Positions 7,901-10,000 of a DNA stretch of 10,000 nt are shown piece after piece. Made by a program: the position numbers and the translations under genes. The stretch's first letter is position 1. Every line of letters begins with the position of its first letter. The notes under the pieces are model-generated. The model saw nothing but the letters and a program-made list of their open reading frames with translations. It did no database searches and was not told the DNA's origin. Source of the stretch: Candidatus Hydrogenedens sp. (GTDB lineage Bacteria > Hydrogenedentota > Hydrogenedentia > Hydrogenedentales > Hydrogenedentaceae); the NCBI GenBank assembly GCA_020216745.1, contig JAIWNQ010000122.1, positions 1-10,000 of the forward strand. Reading direction: 5' to 3'.

Positions 7901-10000
7901 CCATCTGAAACATCTCCTGGGGATTTAAATCTGACTTTAGACTCTCCTGCCGTAAATCTTGGAGACCCAATTTCATTAACTATTGAATACGGAGCAATTA
8001 ATGAAGATATTCGTCGTATGCCCCGTATAAATCTTGGGGAATGTAAACCTGATGCTGGTGCCTTCGAAATATTTCCAGCTCCACCTCCAAAAATTGTGCT
8101 TTATGGCGATAATCCATTATATCTAAATGTAAATGAACCTTATACAGAACCTGGTTTCGAAGCTAAAGATGGTTGCAATACTGATATAACTGATCTCGTA
8201 GATATAGATAGTACAAATATAAATCCAAATATACCTGGAGAATATATAGTTACATATTCAATTATAAATCCCTACAATCAAGGTGAAATAACAAAAGTCA
8301 CAAGAACTGTTATTGTTATTTCTTCAACTGGAGAACCACAAATAACTCTTATCGGTCCTCCTGAAGTAGTATTAGAATGTGGTATTAATAATTTCAATGA
8401 TCCAGGAGCAACGGCTAAAGACCCATCTGGAAATGACATTACTGACAAAATCAAAGTTGACAATAATGTGAATATTAATAACCCTGGCTCATATACAATC
8501 GTCTATAGTATAGACGGTACCGAAGAATATACTTCTGCAACAGCGACGCGAACTGTACAAGTAATAGATACAACACCACCACAAATAAATCTCATTGGCA
8601 ACAACCCCATTACAGTGGAGTGCAATAACACATTTATAGATCCCGGAGCATCTGCAATAGATTCATGCGTTGGTGATGTATCAGTGACTGATGACTCAGA
8701 CACCATAGTAGATGTAAATAAAATTGGAACTTATACAGTTACCTATACAGCAACAGATACAGCAGGTAATACAGTAACAGCGACGCGAACTGTACAAGTA
8801 GTAGATACAACACCACCACAAATAAATCTCATTGGTGATACTACAACAGTTTTGCCTTGCAACTCAGCATGGACAGACCCGGGATACGATGCAAGCGATA
8901 CATGTTCATCAACCGTTGATGTAACAAAAGAAGGTGAAGTAAATCTTTCACAGACTGGCATCTACGTTCTGACCTATACTGCATTTGATGAATCAAGAAA
9001 TCATATTACTGTTCAAAGGACAGTTATTGTTGATTGTGATGGGCCCAATATTACTCTTATCGGAAGCTCTAAAATCACGTTGCCTTGCAATACTGTATGG
9101 AACGACCCTGGATATGTAACTTCTGATTCTATATCTGACGTTGCTCCTGTAAAAGTTACTGGGACTGTAAATACCTCACAAACGGGCACATATACTATTA
9201 CCTATGAAGCGACTGACACAATGGGGAACTCTTCTTCAGTTCAAAGGATAGTTGTTGTTGACTGTGATACTACCCCATTAAACCAATGCCAAAGTGGATG
9301 TATCAACTCTCCAGAAAATTCGATTGATAATGATGGTGATTGCATTAGCTTATGCATAGAAAATTGTTACGGGACTTCTGACCAAAAAATTGATTCGGAC
9401 GAAGACGGAATGTCTGACGACTTTGAAATTAACTATACACTTAATCCTTCTCGCCCTGATGCGGAAGAGGACGCAGATTTAGATGGATATACCAATTTAG
9501 AAGAATATTTACAGAAGACAAATCCTATAGATTCAAATTCTCCATGGACTTCCTATTATGTTTCACCGGATGGAAATGATGATATTAATACTAACAATGG
9601 CTCTTTAATGAAACCATGGAAAACTATAAATTATGCAATTTCAAATACTCCACAAACCACTATGAAAATAGCGATTATTCTTCTACCTGGGGATTATCAT
9701 GAAATTATAAATTTGAAATCCAATACGGTCTTACGTGGTATCACTATTTCTGGTTCTGGAGAAAAACCCACTATATTTGGGACAATAAATGGTGCTGAAA
9801 ACTCAGATGTTTTTTCTATTGATATTAGACCTCCCTCTCCATCACAACAGGATTACATTCTTCTCAATTGTGGAAATAACATAATGCACATTAAAAATGT
9901 CCGTTTCTTGGGAACAGGTACAGAAATAGGAATATCTGTAGACGGAGATAAACCTTATTACACAGTTATTGAGCAATGCACCTTTGAAAATCTAAAAATA
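4898..10000 (+). CDS. Giant secreted mosaic protein: SBBP propeller, beta-helix, Ig-like repeats, calcium loops (3' end outside window)
   Basis: One frame runs open for 1701 codons to the window edge. The N terminus is a signal peptide (1-27). Then come a DUF7948-like domain (about 40-245, with YDGIDLEFYF at 133-142, LEFDFIVNP at 147-155 and VIDP at 237-240), SBBP propeller repeats (about 246-700), a right-handed beta-helix (about 728-1060), five Ig-like DUF5011/HYR-type repeats (1064-1457), a Cys-rich linker, calcium-loop sequences (1499-1545) and the start of a second beta-helix from 1553. The architecture suggests a cell-surface or secreted adhesive or glycan-binding protein; no catalytic domain is recognised and no substrate can be named. 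In-frame ATGs also occur at 4883 and 4886. The one at 4898 is chosen because GGAA precedes it by seven bases and it starts the signal peptide cleanly. The missing C terminus would carry any sorting or anchoring signal. Confidence 0.9.
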   Translation, partial: MGTKRKWILIGIYQTIILLLFPLFSFAINYQNITNDSILDNYFLPSENFHRYFAFSNNQYFEISKDNLKIWIWDSSKNKFTDPIEIIFLNSHADVIYGSKPTDIKYNCYSGNQPETWIVDSCAYEKICTPNVYDGIDLEFYFQNKKLEFDFIVNPQADINQITWEIKGGNVITYLDNNNLTITNDTGYTINFSIPKIYQSSYKNIETSSLQNAYFSNIGGNTYQIIVEKYDQNLELVIDPILTLSTYMFVPNANKPQSLFSRVYLDYYNSITDISIIGVSAELPKTEGIDIAVFLCKLSPTIGKAHDITFLNGNSNDYINAINHHSDFINNHIIVAGKTNSTNFPISNSIPPFNTNLNINGTSGEFDGFLTILDKDLKITFSTLIGGTGYDSIEDITINENYLFFAGNTSSTDLQLVNSTQTGTKEVLSADGFWGIMTLNPLECKYMTKLNAGELEVKDIEANSEYVYLCGNTSIGYPVFTPAIPESQIQGKDIFVQHYSYLTETTNPNVNLLSSFFFGGSYDDILEGGILIYYDTLCLAGNTYSNDIPNPKSAVPEKIDNQTHPFLTVINPDLTQKVVGTYYVFGNGTDILTDIKTPDKFYNEFFIAGYTNSNFENFSWDNPTFTSNPFNTLLNNGLYNNYYDAMIWRLQWNSSNSTITPTWGTFLGGSLSDTALSIGTASDTHICIVGITESTDFPLQGCHSIESEHLPTLPTQYLSAFNIPGKIIYVNPNSSTPDGNSWETGFHTITDAINSANNYDEIWIKAGEYNERVSITDLSNIIIRGGFSGTETNVNDINPWLNPTKLIILPTKASGNVGTPILNITSAYDIAIYGLIFENGNNIIGDGGALTITNSSVYISCSQFYTNTAYGNGGAVYIDNSSVSFTNCVFSKNSCSGNGSAIFANESSLQLTHCTLADNFKTSSGDISTVDIQGSTSALEILNSIIWAYNGNNIPQINYDETINIEYLLLRNSIIQNFDKIASPPPSTINIIETEPLFMEYPSETSPGDLNLTLDSPAVNLGDPISLTIEYGAINEDIRRMPRINLGECKPDAGAFEIFPAPPPKIVLYGDNPLYLNVNEPYTEPGFEAKDGCNTDITDLVDIDSTNINPNIPGEYIVTYSIINPYNQGEITKVTRTVIVISSTGEPQITLIGPPEVVLECGINNFNDPGATAKDPSGNDITDKIKVDNNVNINNPGSYTIVYSIDGTEEYTSATATRTVQVIDTTPPQINLIGNNPITVECNNTFIDPGASAIDSCVGDVSVTDDSDTIVDVNKIGTYTVTYTATDTAGNTVTATRTVQVVDTTPPQINLIGDTTTVLPCNSAWTDPGYDASDTCSSTVDVTKEGEVNLSQTGIYVLTYTAFDESRNHITVQRTVIVDCDGPNITLIGSSKITLPCNTVWNDPGYVTSDSISDVAPVKVTGTVNTSQTGTYTITYEATDTMGNSSSVQRIVVVDCDTTPLNQCQSGCINSPENSIDNDGDCISLCIENCYGTSDQKIDSDEDGMSDDFEINYTLNPSRPDAEEDADLDGYTNLEEYLQKTNPIDSNSPWTSYYVSPDGNDDINTNNGSLMKPWKTINYAISNTPQTTMKIAIILLPGDYHEIINLKSNTVLRGITISGSGEKPTIFGTINGAENSDVFSIDIRPPSPSQQDYILLNCGNNIMHIKNVRFLGTGTEIGISVDGDKPYYTVIEQCTFENLKI
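5633..6997 (+). repeat. Seven SBBP-type beta-propeller repeats
   Basis: The repeat unit pairs a GGxxxD-like turn with a following strand ending in a [AVC]G[NK]T-S-x-DFP-like motif about 18-24 residues later. The second motif's Gly falls at residues 278, 337, 407, 471, 541, 609 and 690, spaced 59-81 apart. Clear first motifs are LIGGTGYD (384-391), FFGGSYDD (517-524) and FLGGSLSD (666-673); the ones between are degenerate (LNGNSND, FGNGTD, LNAGE). Seven units fit a seven-bladed propeller, by inference. SBBP repeats usually follow a DUF7948 domain, as here. Confidence 0.75.
7079..8077 (+). other. Right-handed beta-helix domain 1 (Pmp/choice-of-anchor Q-like)
   Basis: Residues about 728-1060. 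It opens with IYVNPNSSTPDGNSWETGF, then ITDAINSANNYDEIWIKAGEY and IIIRGGFSGTET, the standard entry of pectin-lyase-like surface domains. The rungs carry repeated GGA-type turns (GDGGAL, GNGGAV, GNGSAI) and N-x-x-F caps as in polymorphic outer membrane proteins. The end, DSPAVNLGDP followed by DIRRMPRINLGECKPDAGAFE, is the usual closing motif of these domains. No pectate-lyase catalytic residues were recognised. Confidence 0.75.
8087..9268 (+). repeat. Five tandem Ig-like repeats (DUF5011/HYR type)
   Basis: Repeats begin at residues 1064, 1147, 1228, 1307 and 1383, so unit length falls steadily (83, 81, 79, 76, about 74). Each has the form PxIxLIG, a Cys or equivalent, a DPG motif (EPG in the first), a variable middle, then GxYxxxYxxxD and a final TVxVxD strand. 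Such domains act as rigid stalks that space functional domains from the cell surface. Repeats 3 and 4 are the most alike, also at the DNA level. Confidence 0.85.
8539..8835 (+). repeat. 60-nt near-perfect direct repeat within the Ig array
   Basis: Bases 8539-8598 and 8776-8835 are identical except for one base (A at 8564, G at 8801), exactly 237 nt (79 codons) apart. The repeat covers the end of one Ig unit and the first strand of the next. It includes GCGACGCGA, unusually GC-rich for this gene. Protein similarity does not require this level of DNA identity, so recent duplication or gene conversion is inferred. Confidence 0.85.
9392..9541 (+). other. Calcium-loop (TSP3/EF-hand-like) linker
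   Basis: Residues about 1499-1548. DSDEDGMSDDFE (1499-1510) and DADLDGYTNLEEY (1525-1537) fit DxDxDG calcium-binding loops, with LNPSRPD and TNPIDSNS between and after them as in thrombospondin-type-3 repeats. Just upstream (about 1464-1490) a Cys-rich stretch holds another DNDGD sequence and five Cys. Calcium binding and a stiff linker role are inferred. Confidence 0.7.
9554..10000 (+). other. Start of right-handed beta-helix domain 2 (DUF1565-like)
   Basis: From residue 1553 the sequence reads YYVSPDGNDD, then MKPWKTINYAIS and IILLPGDYHEIINLKSNTVL. This is the entry of a DUF1565/pectin-lyase-like domain and parallels the entry of the first beta-helix. It is cut by the window edge in its early rungs. 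Confidence 0.7.

Noticed and set aside
7079..8077. Pectate lyase or other polysaccharide-cleaving enzyme
   Set aside because: The fold signature is there, but no catalytic residue motif of a known lyase family was seen, so only a structural call is supported.
8278..8961. Three minus-strand open frames of 61-72 codons with a shared TCTVRVAV-like ending
   Set aside because: They lie antisense to the Ig repeats, and their similarity to each other is just the repeat read backwards. They have no ribosome binding sites and no independent family features.

Overview
The window is a piece of a strongly AT-rich bacterial chromosome, with A/T preferred at third codon positions. It probably comes from a diderm, mostly uncultured lineage. 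TatA, two DUF502 membrane proteins, a long-form Trm112-like protein and a bacterial GlnRS are followed by a giant secreted mosaic protein. Its mix of SBBP propeller, polymorphic-outer-membrane-protein-like beta-helix, DUF5011-type Ig repeats and calcium loops resembles proteins from PVC or Hydrogenedentota-like genomes. That taxonomic guess rests on architecture alone and is weak.

Left part (1-886, + strand): the 3' end of a glycogen synthase gene (glgA), overlapping by 20 nt the start of tsaE, the ATPase of the tRNA t6A pathway. Middle left (899-2763, - strand): a compact four-gene operon read right to left, tatA, a Trm112-like small protein, and two tandem DUF502 membrane proteins that overlap by 20 nt. 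It converges on tsaE with only 12 nt between the stop codons. Position 2764-3009 is a divergent intergenic region with a candidate promoter for glnS.

Right part (+ strand): glnS (3010-4722), encoding glutaminyl-tRNA synthetase, ends at an AT-rich hairpin terminator (4751-4797). After it a single reading frame starts at 4898 and stays open to the end of the window (1701 codons, no stop). It encodes an exported protein, in order: signal peptide, DUF7948-like N-terminal domain, about seven SBBP propeller repeats, a right-handed beta-helix, five Ig-like repeats, a Cys-rich and Asp-rich calcium-loop linker, and the start of a second beta-helix.

The left two-thirds is ordinary housekeeping content (storage glycan, tRNA modification, protein export, tRNA charging). 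The giant gene is the accessory part and the most interesting object. Its Ig array carries a 60-nt near-perfect DNA repeat that points to recent repeat duplication or homogenisation. I saw no CRISPR array, tRNA or rRNA gene, insertion sequence or phage gene.
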